Origin: Marthasterias glacialis
Lineage: Eukaryota; Echinodermata; Asteroidea; Forcipulatida; Asteriidae
Reading direction: 5' to 3'
Length of the DNA stretch: 64,000 nt
NCBI GenBank assembly: GCA_911728455.2
Contig: OU452228.1
Location: forward strand, 1,178,001 to 1,242,000
Position 1 is the stretch's first letter; each line of letters opens with the position of its first letter. A program made the translations under genes and the position numbers. Below the pieces are notes generated by a model. The model searched no databases and was not told the DNA's origin. It saw only the letters and a list, made by a program, of their open reading frames with translations. Shown here piece after piece: positions 22,194 to 34,641 of this stretch.

Positions 22194-23862
22194 TATGCAT
22201 AAGGTTCAGGGCAGCTTGCATTTCAATTACAGCGTTAAAAATGAAGTATACACCAACAAATAGACTCTGTTATTAGATTGTATTCGTCACAACTGGCGTT
22301 TGGCCCGTTGCTAAGGCTCTGATTATGTTATTTACACACGTCATTCAGAGATGGGGAATTCTGCATGTTCATGTTTGCTTAATATGAACGTAGAGAGGGA
22401 ACCCTATCTCCAAGACGTGTATTAACGTAAACATGACGAGATTCAACTACACGTTTTATATTTGATCAGTTAGTATTTCTCTGTAAATGAGCTTGCACTT
22501 TTTCCCCCACAAACATTAACCAATCACTTGCGTTGACCACTTGAAGTGTGACATTTCGATGTTGAATGCTGAGGGTTTCAGTTTTGATCGTATCAATGAA
22601 AGGGGAAGTTTATGGAAGCGTAAATTCATTTCAATCTTCCAGAATATAATCAGTAGCTGATGAACTCAGTACATTAATTCACAAAAATTGCTGTTTCCGA
22701 AAATGGTTCGAAAGTAATTTACTGAGGTCTATCTACGCAGGGACAAAATGTGATATTTTATATACAGCGTACTCCTTCACAGCACTATACAAATTTGAGG
22801 TGCTTTAAAAAGGTGTGATTTTAGGGGAGTGAGAACAACCATGAGAATGGCTTTTTTTTTTTTTTTACTATCAACGTCTCTCCCATACTCCCCTGGACAC
22901 ACCTCCCTGCCCGTCAGCAGCCGCACGGGCACCTGCTCAGGAAGCCGCTGGACAAATCAATTACCCGGCTATTAGATGCCGGGTGATATTCTACACATGA
23001 AGTAATTTCTCATCGATTCCTAGGAAACTCTGTATTGTTTCCACTTCCATGGTCCTTTGTAAATTTACAGGGACGTTTTGTTTGACTCCTGAGGTCGTGA
23101 TTATTATCATCACTTCAGAAATTAAATCTGGGGGTCAAAATATTTTCACATTTTTAAAGTCTTGCTTTTCTTCTCTGAATATTAAAAAAATCAAAACAAA
23201 AATCAGTGTTTTACTATTATTGTTTAATGTATTTTTTTAATTTAGTATTCTAACCATCTAAAAAGACAAGCTTCTCTATGGAAGCAAATTTAATACCGTT
23301 TACAACCATGTTTACAATATTTTATAGCAATATTCACTTCGTTGATAAGGAAAATAATTTCCGATCCTGTGAAAAACTCCTTTATGATGACAAAATCTTA
23401 TTTCCCCTCGACCCGATCCATACATGAGCTTTCTATTTGAATTGTCTGCTCAATGTAGGCCTACTGATTTATGAAATGGAATATTTTCCGGACTGGAAAT
23501 GAAGCGAGACAAATTTCCGGAAATTTAATTTCTTTTTAATCACCTAAAAAAAGTCCCCCAAGTGAAAGACTGCATGCTTTGAATTCTACAGTCATGTTTC
23601 ATAGATATACTAATATTAATTGAACATAACCAGTTTAATAGCCATGAACCTCCCATGATTTTTGTTGTACATTCTGCATTAACATACAATCAATCTTGAT
23701 TAATAAGTGGAAATCAACACGAGCGTCCCTACTACCTGTTTATATAATTACTTTTGCCCCCCAAGACGGAAACTGTTGCTAAGGCAACGTAATTTTTTAA
23801 TGCGATTCTAGCGACGAAAGCCACAGCCCCGGCCCGTCTTTGTTGACACGATCCGGAGTTAC

Positions 23863-24062
23863 ATTTCGAGGTATCCCGCGGCCAGTATGGCTGCCTTCTC
23901 CACCCCGTCGTCGCGTGCCGTGAGCATGTCACACTTAACGGTAGCCAGAGCTGCAGTGCCCTCCGCACGACGACCGACCGGGTACCTCAGTTCGTCGTAT
24001 GAAGATAGCAGGTTCCGCCATGTGTTTGTTTTCAGGGTATACTCGCGCACCCTCGGAAAAGC
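23863..24062 (-). pseudogene. Antisense exon-like fragment, possibly kelch-repeat-like
   Basis: The minus strand gives an open frame of about 66 residues with coding-like third positions in an otherwise AT-rich intron. It reads VREYTLKTNTWRNLL, then YPVGRRAEGTAALATVKCD, and ends KAAILAAGYLEM. The YTLKTNTW word followed by AGY resembles a kelch-repeat blade (Y-D-x-x-T-N-x-W and G-G/G-Y), but the resemblance is weak. A CTGTAG acceptor precedes it (exon would start at 24062), and AAT|GTAACT could be a donor after 23863; otherwise a TAA follows LEM. I found no partner exon, so it may be a retrocopy fragment, an isolated exon or chance. Confidence 0.3.
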
Positions 24063-24965
24063 CTACAGCGTGTACAAACACATACTGCATCAACATCCAA
24101 ACTTAAGAATAACGCGAACATCATCTTGAAGACTGAAATGATCAGTATACCTCAGTGAGTCAATGATTATTGAGCCAAACAAAGTAAACAGGATGAAATT
24201 GTCATTTTTGATGGGCCTTTGCATTTGATGAATTTAGTCAGTGCAGGAATTGTATACGGCCCGCAGTTACAATTTGTTTGCACATTTACAAGGAATTTGA
24301 AGAGCGGGGTATTTAACATAAACATGTCTTTAAACTAATGCACTGACCCTCTTCAACACAAAACTGCAACCAAGATTACAGGAAACTCAGACGGGAATAT
24401 TGGTCAAGATGCTTGAATCATTTTCACAAGCTTTTATGTAATCAACAAATACTAGTGTGTGATAATATTGCAGATCCTGCTCAACATAAAGGAGAATGCA
24501 GAACATAATAAATCAATGCTGCATTCAAAATTTTGAATGAGTTTTCCCGATTTTAATTTGCAATGAGCAATCATACATACTTGTACAGTATGGTCAAAGT
24601 TTATATGTCCGAATACACGGTTGTTTTTACATAAATTATTTAGTCTGATATTATTAACTTTCTTTAAAATTTTGAACTAACGCAGATTTATTTAAGCATT
24701 TGATTATTTGGTTGATTTTAAAAGATGAAATAGTTGGGAAAAAGTAAGGAAAAGGAGCAATATTACAAACGAAACTGAAAAACCCTATCCGGTAGTACAC
24801 GTATACGAACTATTGTCGACTTCAGGGGAATATTATAGAATCAGGTGTGTGGGGCCGACGAGATGTTTATATTGTACTTGCAGCTTTCAGCCCCAGGATA
24901 CTATGCAGAAATTTGAAGTGGATCAATCCAAACAAAATAGCCTAAAACGTCATGACATGGTAACT

Positions 24966-25003
24966 TTTTTTCTTTTCTTTTTTTTTTTTTTTTTTTTTTT
25001 TTT
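24966..25003. repeat. Poly-T tract
   Basis: About 38 bases almost all T (TTTTTTCTTTTC, then a long T run). It could be the poly(A) tail of a minus-strand retroposon, but no body is recognisable. Confidence 0.7.
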
Positions 25004-26114
25004 ACATTAGATGGCACTTTTTTAGTTGCTGTTGTTGTGTCCTTTTTGTTTTGTTTTTGTTTGTCTTTCATTTTTCTCAATAATTTTAACTGCAAAACAC
25101 TTCATTTTTTTAGCGTAATTTGTATCATAATTGTTTTTAGTCCTTGGACTTTTTGTTTGGTGAATAAAACCGAAATTAAATGAAGACGAAAAACGAAATT
25201 TCTTCGTTTCATTGTTTATGTACATTATTTAATAGTACACTTATTTTATTAAAAATATTTTGTCTTGCTGGCTGATTTTGTTAGTATTTTTATGTTCACT
25301 TTTTGTTCTGTTTTTGTTATTTTTGTATTTATTTATTGCATGCTTCTAATAATTTAAAATACGATTTAGCAGCATATGGAAGCGCTGGGAAGGATGGCTT
25401 GCTTTAAACAACTTCGTACATCTGTAAAATACAAATTGTATGTTGATCTATGTTAGTGTGGCAGGTATGAGGGGACTGTGCGTTTACTGATACAATATGG
25501 ACTTTGCAATCAGTCGGAGTATGTCATGAGAAAGATATTGGCTACAAACTGTGACATCTCACGCGTATTCGAACTTCCGGGACATAGTTGGTTCCGAACA
25601 ACAGTTTTTGAGTTTCACGTTCACGAGATTCGATTTCTTAATGTAGTTTTACTTAACTTATGGCTATGAAAATTATATTATATTGATAGGAAAGTAAAAT
25701 TTAGCGATGAAACATATGAAAGTAAAATAAATTTAAGAAATCAACACGATGACCTCGGTTTCCGGTTTACTTAAACAATTTAGAATTTTGCCCTATTGAC
25801 GTTTATGTATCATTAAACTATATAATGGTTGCACAAATTGGTGCATGATTCGCAGTTCGTGCGGCAAGTAGTCTAGAACCATTGCGGTCGAATAAGCATC
25901 CTCGTCTCAAGTTTTAATTTTGTTTCAAGGTTAATTTTAACAAATTATTTGAATTAGGTATTACATGAAATTGTTTCTATAAAAGATTGCAGTATTTTTA
26001 TTATAAAGATTTTTCTATAATTGAAATTTTAAAAGAAGATTTGATTCTATAAAAATAATATAGTCTTCTTTTGACTTAGTTTCTCGTTTTCGATACGCGC
26101 GAGACTTGCGCAAT

Positions 26115-26247
26115 CTATCCTGTTGGAAAGAGATGACGTTTTGGAGCCGGAAGTGCAGTGTAATGATTGTTAATGTACAATAAATGGATACCATTCGTTT
26201 ACATTGCTCTTCCGGCTCCAAAACGTCATCACTCACCAACCGGATAG
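26115..26247. mobile_element. Hairpin MITE, family with GATGACGTTTTGGAGCCGGA (copy 1)
   Basis: A 133-bp near-palindrome. The left arm runs CTATCCTGTTGG...GATGACGTTTTGGAGCCGGA then AGTGCAGTGTAATG. The right arm is CATTGCTCTTCCGGCTCC then AAAACGTCATC...CCAACCGGATAG. The arms are about 50 bp each with a loop of about 35 bp. A second copy is at 37110-37237. Confidence 0.8.
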
Positions 26248-27717
26248 GGCAATCACAGATTTGTCCTTTGAAAAAACATGGGTAGAACAAGCAAGGACGG
26301 CCTTTTTGAAAACTTTGCTTGTTATTCCACCTACATTTGTTCAAAGAACACATCTGCGATGCCCACATAGCCAAATATATTTCACATGACATCTCAGACT
26401 GTGTGCCACGTTCCATGCTTGTATCATCAAAGGCACAATTCCCCAAAACACTTCCTCATCTGCCCCACTATGCATACCCATTATACTGTACATTGATTTG
26501 GAACCCAGTGCTTTTAATATTTGTTTTAATGATATAAATATTTCACAGAGATTCAGTTTTGACAACAAACTCTGTGGCTTCTTTTCCATACTTCACAGTG
26601 ATCTTGAGTGAGAGTGTAGAAAATTGTTTGGGGAATAGTTTACCCTTTCCAGTCCTTCGGGACAGTTTCCTACATTGATCATAAAATTGACCTGTGAATA
26701 TGAATCACGACGGGCGTTTACGTTTCTGAGAAAACGGCGCGTGGAGGTAGCGTGTATTTGTATTTCAGATATAGCTATACACGAACATCATTCGGCATAA
26801 GTACTCAACCATCATCTCTTAAGGTTGGGAGCATTTCAAGCAGGAATATTTGTTTTAAAGGATTAGTACTTATTCATACATTAATACACCACAGTTATAG
26901 CAGGCCTTTCATCACAGACAAGGATTGTGAGCATCACTTAAGAGGCGCTTATAATAACCAACGCTCGTCTTGTAACCTTGGCTATAGTATTATAATGTAG
27001 CCAAACTGAAATGGATAAATCTCACAGATATGAAATACAAATTCTGTAGGAGTAGATTGTAAAGCCTCATTCATCAGTGTACACAGGGTATACGATTGCT
27101 TCCATTATTATTTTTGACATGACAGTATATGCAATGGAACTTTTTCTTATTCTTTTTTTCTAATATAGATTCTGTAATTATTCATATTTCGATCACCTAG
27201 TGTTTTTATGATTAAATCAAAATTTTTAGCTTCAATGGCAAGCTGCTACACGTCTTGGCTATGTCTAGAACCTCGCCTTCATTTATTATTCCATTTTATG
27301 TTTTTGTAAAATCATTATTGTGTTTTGTATGATAAAATAAATGTATGGTTCATCTTGAATTGAATGTGTGTACGTTTTCCTGGAAATGGCACCCATGATA
27401 AACGTACGAGTTGTTACAAAACGAGCATGCAGTGCCTGTACCGTACATGAAAAGTTACTTGCTTCGCCTGTGAATCTAATTAAAGTAGATTGTTTTTCTG
27501 TCATGCATAGTTTGAAATTCTCCTCGTACACGACAGCTTTTCGTTCTCTTGCTGTTCAATTGTTTTAACAAGACAAATTAGGCCTTTATACGTGTTGTTT
27601 GTTGTTGTATAAAGAGGAAAATGGTATTTTTCAATCTGAAAGCTCAATGAATAAAATTTGTAATACAATTACCAATTTTCCAGATATTTTCGTCTGAAAT
27701 ACTGTAAAAGTCGATGA

Positions 27718-27740
27718 CCCCCCCCCCCCCCCCCCCCCCC
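27718..27740. repeat. Poly-C tract
   Basis: A run of about 23 C, followed by ACCAACCC. It is strand-asymmetric and prone to sequencing length error. Confidence 0.9.
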
Positions 27741-30289
27741 ACCAACCCAATCACCAGTTCTTAGTTGCTAATTTTGGTTTCCCGAATCAAAATAAGCAAG
27801 ACTAAACGAACCTGCGTACAGAATCCCGAACAATAATCGTGTTTTGTTGTTTTTCACAATTAAACGGGATCCCCTTTGAAATTTTCACAGGTTGATTTGG
27901 CGGTGTCTTCTACTAGAAATTAAAGGGCGGAAATTAATTTAATCTTCCGAAAACCAATGATGTAATAAAACATAATGATCGTCTCGTAATAGTAGCGGCA
28001 TACAGACCATAGTGAGTGTTGTTAACACGCTTTTCCCAATCCCATTTCACGTCTAAATCAATGCGCACGTATAGCATGCCAAATAAACAGCTCTCACACC
28101 TTGAGTAAACACGACTCATGGCGCGTAAAAGGTATCGATTTTTGTTTTTCGAGATTCACGCGCGGGAAAAAAACATGTGCGAAGTTGTGAGCCGGATAAT
28201 CTTGAGCTTAACATCACCTGCTACATTCCGCTGTTAACGACAGAACTTTCAGTTCAATCATGGTCGGTAATAAATAGAGTAAAATCATTTCTGCAAACGA
28301 GGTTTGTCATGTGCTCGAGTTTGACTCAACAGATTTTAAATGCATCCCAGTTGTCCATAAAAAAATATTTTGAGAGCAAAGACCTTTATCACGGTTCAAA
28401 CACCTTTTGCTGCCTCTTCTCTCTCTCTGTGTAAGAGGCAGATCATTCATAAGTTTAATATTTATAATGGAAACATGGCATCAGTTATGCCAGCTGAAAG
28501 AGGTCTATTATGGGTGTCTTCTTCAGGAGATACGGCGGTACTAGAGCTCGTTCTTCTTAAAAAACGATATTAAGAAGCCAAACACTCCAGGTTTTTTTTT
28601 TAATGATTGACAACAAAGAGCGTTTTATTGTTCCCAACTTTTCTATTTCAGAACCTAGTAAAAGGTTCCTTGAAAAAAACATGACTATTTAAAAAATTCA
28701 GTATGCATGACATTTTTATGATTTTACAAATACTATTTATGAATACTTTCATGACTAAAAGAAAGCTTTGTTATTACTCAAAGTGATAGTTCAGAAGACG
28801 CTTTAAAAGACAGAAGAGAAGAAAAAGAAAAACAAAAACAAAAACCCTAAAAAGGTCATCGGTGCATAAAAAATACAGACCGTGACAAGATTCTTTTAAA
28901 AACAGAAATGTCAAAAAATTACGGATGGATGAGACAGGGTTTAATTGAGGACTGGGAAACAAGTCGAGTGCAATGGAAATCCAGAGCATGGAGAGGAAAG
29001 TCAAGAGGGTACATGAGGGAGATTGTTTTAACTCCGTAGACGGTGCTCAATATGGTTGTTTGTTGGCCAGCCAGTTGTTCTGGCATCGCTGAGTTCAAGA
29101 CGTCTCTTGTGTACTGCTTCATGTCAGAATTGACATCAAGATGCCTTGTGTATTATTTCATCCATGGTTTGATTTGAGTTCAGGGAGTTCCATTACGTTC
29201 CTTCATACACACGTTCAAGTACGTTAGGACCTAGTAATGGTTGCTCTTCCTTAGTGGGACGAAACAGGTTTATTCCTCCCTATCGCCAGTGCAGTTCAAG
29301 AAGCGACTCGCGTTCCTCAGTTGTGTTTTGAGATACAGACATTGTTGGAGAAGTGACTTGTGGTCCCCTGTTAGTTCGTTTGAGATTGACAGAGTATCGC
29401 TCTGTTGTTCCTCCATGTCACTCTTGCTCAAAAGTAGCCTGTGTTCCTCCATTTGTTTTGTTGGAATAAATGCTGTTTTTATTACATCTTTCTGTTTCAG
29501 GTGAAGAAATCTCGATTGTTTATCCATTCATGTTATCTAACTCATAGACGTCATCTCTTGAAATGTTCTCCATGTCAATTTATTAGCCGAGTCCGTTGTG
29601 TTTTTCTTGTGGTACGTTCATCAACTTCAAGGTGATGCGGCGATTATGGCGCCCTCTCTTGTTGCAGACAACTTCTGGTTTCCTTCATTCATGATGTTTG
29701 GCAATGGACTACGCTTTGACTATCCTTAGTTGATATCTAGCCTTGATGACGCAAGGCTGTAAAACAGCCTATGCAAAATAGTGTGCTTGCAATCTATCTG
29801 TCAAGCTATTGAGTAACAATGATTAGGTAGCATCATAAAATCATTGCTGAGTTTAGAAATCCAGGCACAACAGATTGGCTGACTGAAAAACCTAACTAGC
29901 CTTCTTAAAATGCACTCAAGTCTGTCGGTAATTATTGAATATTAATGAATATAGCAACGTCTCGAACAAAGACTAGGTAATCGCGCAGGCCTATGTATTC
30001 CAAAATATATACGGTTAGTGAAGGCGCCTCTCTCCAATATGAAAGGTAAACAACTGACATTGAAGTAGCACCAGCTCCTATATTGTCCCATGTACAAGTA
30101 TTAACAGTCAAACCGAGGCTTGAAGAAATTATCACCTGGGGCCTGCGGATAAGAATCTGACAAAATATGGCTGCTTACTAAAGCACCCCCTCTATCGATG
30201 AAAGTGTAGTATTTCTTAGTACTCATCAGTGCTGTTACTCTTAACGTATATATTTTGAATGTTTGATTTCGTTCTTTCTTATTCCCTAG

Positions 30290-30513
30290 TGGCGGTGATC
30301 GACCGGCCCGGGAATGGGTCATCGAAAAGTCAGATGTGTTCTACTACCGCTGGTTGCTGGTCATTACCCTAGCCGTACTGTACAATATGTACCTCATCAT
30401 CGCTCGGGTCTCGTTTAAGCAACTTCAGACAGAATTCATGCCTGTGTGGTTCGTACTCGATTACATATGTGACATTGTGTACATTATGGACATAGGCGTC
30501 CAGCTCAGAACAG
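30290..30513 (+). CDS. CNG channel alpha-type subunit, coding exon 2 (S1-S2)
   Basis: Acceptor CCCTAG before it and donor GTGAGA after it. It completes the split Gly 211 and codes through residue 285 plus one base. Residues about 230-252 (YYRWLLVITLAVLYNMYLII) form S1, and about 262-281 (FVLDYICDIVYIMDIGVQLR) form S2. The YYRWL and VLDYxxDxxYxxD patterns are typical of CNG/HCN-type six-helix channels. The phase (2 in, 1 out) joins exons 1 and 3 without frameshift. Confidence 0.95.
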
Positions 30514-31687
30514 GTGAGATATTATCTTGGAATAGCCACATAATACAATACATTTCACTCTTAAAGTACACACCCTCTATGGTATACTACATAAGAGAAA
30601 GGGATCTCTTTCGAAAAAAAACAAAGTTTCCTAATAAACGTTTGATGTTTTGCCATTTTCGCTGGTACAGTTTTGGCCGAAAACAGCACAGGGGCGATTA
30701 GGAGAACACGACACTTGGTTCAGACAATGTTAAATACAATGTGCTATACCTAATATAAAAGTGAAGGTATCTTGGGATATGATTAATATACTTTCCCACA
30801 TATATTGCAGACTTTCAGGGGAATACGACACTCTACCACAAAACAGAAGCTATAATACTTTGACAAGCCAAGTTGCCGATCTGAAGACCGGGCTTGGGGC
30901 GGTCAGGCTTGGAGCGGTCGGTGTTGGGTGACATGAGGAGTGTGGGGATGAGGGGTTTAGAGTGGGGTATAATTAAAAGTGGCCACTGTGTGACAGTAGG
31001 AGGGGTTGATCTGGACAGGGATTGGGTTGAAATACAGAGGGCTGGTAGTGACTTGTGTCGGGCGTAGTCCAAGTTACTGGAACCAACAACGCTTTTTTTA
31101 ACATTGGACATTATCTAGCATATTTGCTTCTGAGTGTTTGTTGGTACCTGTGTAACGCCTTACAAAATTCAAATTTCAAAAACAGAGAGTGACCAAAAAC
31201 TGCTCCAAAATCCATGAAAGACCTCAACACCAAACTTTAAACTCACCTGAAGTACGCAGGAGATGTTGCCGGTTTTGTAGCTATATGGGAACGGTTTCAG
31301 TTGAAGGCAGTGTCAGTAAACACTTTCGTGCAATCTGGGAGCGGTTGCTATCTACAAAAAGAAGAAAAGGGGAAACATTCAATAGATTCTGTGTATCGCA
31401 TAGTTGCTACCTATCGGGAAAAAAACAGTGGGTACAATGGATGTTAAAATAATGTTGGACTAGAAATTTGGTAGTGTGACACCCGAAAGTTTGTGTTTAG
31501 GACCGTCTAAGTGCCACGTGAATGTCAACGAATCGAGGGAAAGAGTCTAGATCACGTGCGATGGTCACGTCTTGATGAATGCGTGCTCGTTTAATGCTGT
31601 GTTGCCGTTTCTCTATGATTTCATTGACATGATTTATCAAAGATTGTATTATTCATTTTTATCTATATGGATATGTTTTCCCCACAG
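30514..31687 (+). other. CNG channel gene intron 2 (1.17 kb)
   Basis: Begins GTGAGA and ends TTTTCCCCACAG. No repeats of note. The open frames inside it (30833-31111 minus, 31189-31452 plus) match nothing I recognise. Confidence 0.85.
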
Positions 31688-33129
31688 GCTATCTGGAACA
31701 AGGGCTTCTTGTCCGAGATACCAAAAAGCTACGGAAATGCTACATGAAATCGTGGATGTTTAAGCTGGATGTGCTGTCAATGCTTCCCCTTGATCTATTA
31801 TACATAGTTCCCCAAATAGGCGTAAACATGACCGTCCTACGGGCCCCTCGACTTCTCCGTGGTCCCAGAGCCCTGGAGTGCTTCGACCGCACGGAGACTG
31901 TTACCAACTTCCCCAACGTGTTCCGTGTTATCAACCTCATCCTGTACATTATGATCATCATCCACTGGAACGCTTGCCTTTATTTCATCATCTCTGTTCA
32001 GCTGGGACTGGGCTCCGACGGTTGGGTATATCCTGGGGAGGACGGCACGTACGATAAGTCACAAGACACCCTTGCGCACCAGTATATCTACAGTCTGTAC
32101 TGGTCTACACTCACCCTCACCACGATAGGAGAGACGCCCCAACCTGTATTGGACATTGAGTACCTCTTTGTAGTTTTTGACTTTCTGGTCGGCGTGCTTA
32201 TATTCGCTACGATTGTCGGTAACGTCGGAACCATGATCAGTAACATGAACGCCACTAGAGCCGAGTTCCAGAATAGCATGGATGGTGTTAAGCAATATAT
32301 GAACCTTCGTAAAGTCAGCAAGGAACTGGAAGGCAGAGTCATTAAGTGGTTCGATTACCTCTGGTCGAACAAGAAAACACTCGACGAAGAGGTCATACTG
32401 AACACTCTTCCTGATAAACTCAGAGCAGAAATTGCCATCCATGTCCATTTAGACACTCTCAAAAGGGTGGGCATTTTCTCAGACTGTGAACCGGGCCTTC
32501 TCGTGGAGTTGGTCCTAAAGCTCAAACCTCAGATCTTCAGTCCCGGTGATTACATCTGCCGTAAAGGGGACATTGGGAGGGAGATGTACATCGTGAAACA
32601 GGGCAAACTCCAAGTCGTCGGTGAGGATGGTAAGGTAGTCTTCGCCACACTGAGCGAAGGTAGCTACTTTGGAGAGATCAGCATCCTGAACGTCCCTGGT
32701 AGCCTTTCAGGAAACAGGCGCACTGCAAACGTCCGAAGTGTTGGGTACTCCGACCTCTTTTGTCTGTCTAAAGATGATCTACTGGACGCACTGAAGGAAT
32801 ACCCTGATGCCAGGACCATTCTGGAGGAGAGGGGTAGGATGATCCTCATGAAAGACGGATTGATAGACGAGGAGGCAGCCAAAAGAGGTACCAAGACCAC
32901 GGAGCAGGCCGAGCAGGAGGAGAAGCTGGAGCGGCTCGAGGCCAACCTTAATCACCTCCAGACGCGCTTCTCCAGACTGCTGGCCGAATACAGTAATTCC
33001 CAGATGAAGCTAAAGCAAAGGATTACCAGGCTTGAAAAGAAGATGAAAGGCATGAAGCGGGAGTCTGAGACGACTGCACCTCCCCAGCCTCCTCCGACCG
33101 AGCCACCAAGAGAATTTTACCTCCAGTGA
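31688..33129 (+). CDS. CNG channel alpha-type subunit, coding exon 3 (S3 to C-terminus)
   Basis: Codes for residues 286-765 and the TGA stop. It opens with [19 protein letters not shown], the S2-S3 linker typical of CNGA. S3 is about 309-325 ([17 protein letters not shown]). S4 is about 336-352 ([17 protein letters not shown]) and precedes [12 protein letters not shown]5 is about 362-388. The pore helix and filter are at 417-436, with TIGET at 431-435; Glu434 corresponds to the cation-binding pore glutamate. S6 is about 443-468, the C-linker about 474-549 and the cyclic-nucleotide-binding domain about 544-672. The phosphate-binding cassette has FGEIS and GNRRTAN; Arg630 and Thr631 fit the cGMP-contacting pair. 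Asp675 in LMKDG is the C-helix aspartate linked to cGMP preference in alpha subunits. A coiled coil at about 699-739 ([19 protein letters not shown]) matches the leucine zipper that drives 3:1 assembly of vertebrate channels. The protein acts as a plasma-membrane cation channel opened by cGMP or cAMP. The 765-aa total exceeds typical vertebrate CNGA (about 650-700) because of the longer N-terminus. Confidence 0.97.
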
Positions 33130-33257
33130 GACCAAAGCGTCTTTCCAGTGCAATACTATGAACCCAGATTCCAACGGTTTCATTAGTCTCCAATGCCATA
33201 TTCAATCTCTTGTCACTCATAGCTACAATGCTCAGCTTTTTTTCCAACGTAAACATG

Positions 33258-33263
33258 AATAAA
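33258..33263 (+). terminator. Probable poly(A) signal of the CNG channel gene
   Basis: AATAAA lies 129 bases after the TGA stop, in AACATGAATAAAGACGC. This gives a short 3' UTR that would end just before the minisatellite at 33312. It is the first canonical signal after the stop. Confidence 0.6.
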
Positions 33264-33311
33264 GACGCACCTTCTTGATACCAGACACACCGACCCTAAC
33301 AGAAAGTTAGA

Positions 33312-33609
33312 GGAACCTGAGTAGGAACCTGGGTAGGAACCTGAGTAGGAACCTGAGTAGGAGCCTGAGTAGGAACCTGAGTAGGAACCTGGGTAGGAAC
33401 CTGGGTAGGAACCTGAGTAGAAATCTGGTTAGGAACCTGTGTAGGAACCTGGGTAGGAACCTGAGTAGGAACCTGAGTAGGAACCTGAGTAGGAACCTGA
33501 GTAGGAACCTGAGTAGGAACCTGAGTAGGAACCTGAGTAGGAACCTGAGTAGGAACCTGAGTAGGAACCTGAGTAGGAACATGAGTAGGAACCTGAGTAG
33601 GAACCTGAG
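33312..33609. repeat. Minisatellite, 12-bp unit (GGAACCTGAGTA)
   Basis: About 25 tandem copies of a 12-bp unit, with GGGTA for GAGTA in several copies and single variants (GGAGCC, AAATCTGGTT, GGAACATG). Since 12 is a multiple of three, the minus strand is open throughout and encodes repeating RFLL; this is a repeat artefact and not a protein. It begins about 50 bases after the channel gene's poly(A) signal. Confidence 0.95.
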
Positions 33610-34096
33610 ATGAACTGCCATATTAGTGCTATCTTCAGCGCAGGTCATTCAGACTACATTTAACAACATTTGATATTAAAATCGAATTAATTTTTCACAT
33701 TTTTGTTTAACACAGTTTATACACAGAGATTCATTTGATCGCACTTCCATTGTTAGAAATAACCCTTCCAAGTAATACTCATAACATTATAATAATTATT
33801 GTACTGCACGGCCGAAAGTGAAGTAAATCGACCGACGATAACATTTTTAACCACGGGTACCTCCACCATTAATGTGTGCAATAAATATTATTGAACAGAA
33901 TTTAATTATAACTATGTGTAAGTTTAAATGCCAAATATTTGGTGGCCATTTTTTCTTAAATTGTTTGATGTGTTTTCGTGAATCACCACAGTTCGTATGA
34001 GGCAGCCCCGAGGGGAATAACGATTTATGACTGTTCTGTTTTGACCATCAAATTATACCAAGCTCAACACTTTGTCTACCGAAAATGGAGGATTGC
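33610..34096. other. Intergenic, no gene seen
   Basis: AT-rich sequence downstream of the channel gene, with a few short AATAAT-type runs and no supported feature. Confidence 0.5.
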
Positions 34097-34641
34097 GCCC
34101 AAAGGCGTCGATTGGTGGGGGAGGGGGACATGTCCCCCCACTTTTTAGAGTGTGGGTAGCATATCAAATGTCCAACACACACACACTTTTTGCCACCCCC
34201 CCCCCCCAAAAAAAAAAAAAAAAAAAGAAGAAAAAAAAAAACACGAAGACTAAGAACAAAATAATAATAATAATAATAATAGCCCTCATACCTTTGCGTA
34301 AAATGTTAAGAGTGTACAGAAACTTCCTCGGGCAGTAAACTTGGGTTGTGTACAAATAAGTTTTGTATTTCACGCGATACACATTTAACCTCCTGATTGG
34401 GAGTTCAGAGGTAAGAGTAAGGGGAAATCCGGATCCGGTCCCAAAACCCATTTTAGAATTCTTGTGCTGTTGTTTTAAGATCGAAACTTGTCAATGGTGG
34501 ATACAAAATTAAGGAACTAAGTACAACAATGTAAATTAATATTAAAATAATGGTTGTGGGTTGCGTGTATGTAAAGACGATCTTCCAAGGCTTGCACGCG
34601 CACGTCCCCCCACTTTTCGGTAGCGATCAACGCCCTTGTTT
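34097..34641. mobile_element. Possible non-autonomous DNA transposon with C/A and ATA tracts
   Basis: The left side has AAAGGCGTCGATTGG then GGGGACATGTCCCCCCACTT. The right side has ACGTCCCCCCACTTTTC and GATCAACGCCCTTG, whose complement resembles the left end. The interior holds a C run followed by A-rich sequence (about 34197-34240) and an (ATA)n microsatellite (about 34260-34281). The boundaries and class are uncertain. Confidence 0.35.

Larger units (their letters stand above)
19966..30289 (+). other. CNG channel gene intron 1 (10.3 kb)
   Basis: Starts GTAAGT and ends with TTCGTTCTTTCTTATTCCCT followed by AG. It contains a SINE (about 20161-20282), foldback elements (20705-20832, 21030-21283, 26115-26247), two CRE palindromes (22098, 22186), poly-T (about 24966-25003), poly-C (27718-27740) and an antisense exon-like fragment (23863-24062). 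The rest is AT-rich with short chance open frames. I see no other plus-strand coding exon. Confidence 0.7.

Noticed and set aside
29241..29504. 87-codon plus frame and its 85-codon minus counterpart, considered as a nested gene
   Set aside because: Neither frame has a domain, and the region seems to consist of loosely repeated GTTCCTCCAT words.
30833..31111. Minus-strand frame in CNG intron 2, considered as a LINE reverse-transcriptase fragment
   Set aside because: No catalytic motif or clear match to a LINE N-terminal region; too short and repetitive to support.
32059..32448. Minus-strand 129-codon open frame opposite the channel pore and C-linker
   Set aside because: It is a shadow frame of exon 3 with no independent features.
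33307..33648. 113-codon minus-strand open frame of repeating RFLL
   Set aside because: It is the translation of the 12-bp minisatellite; the period is a multiple of three, so one strand stays open by arithmetic.
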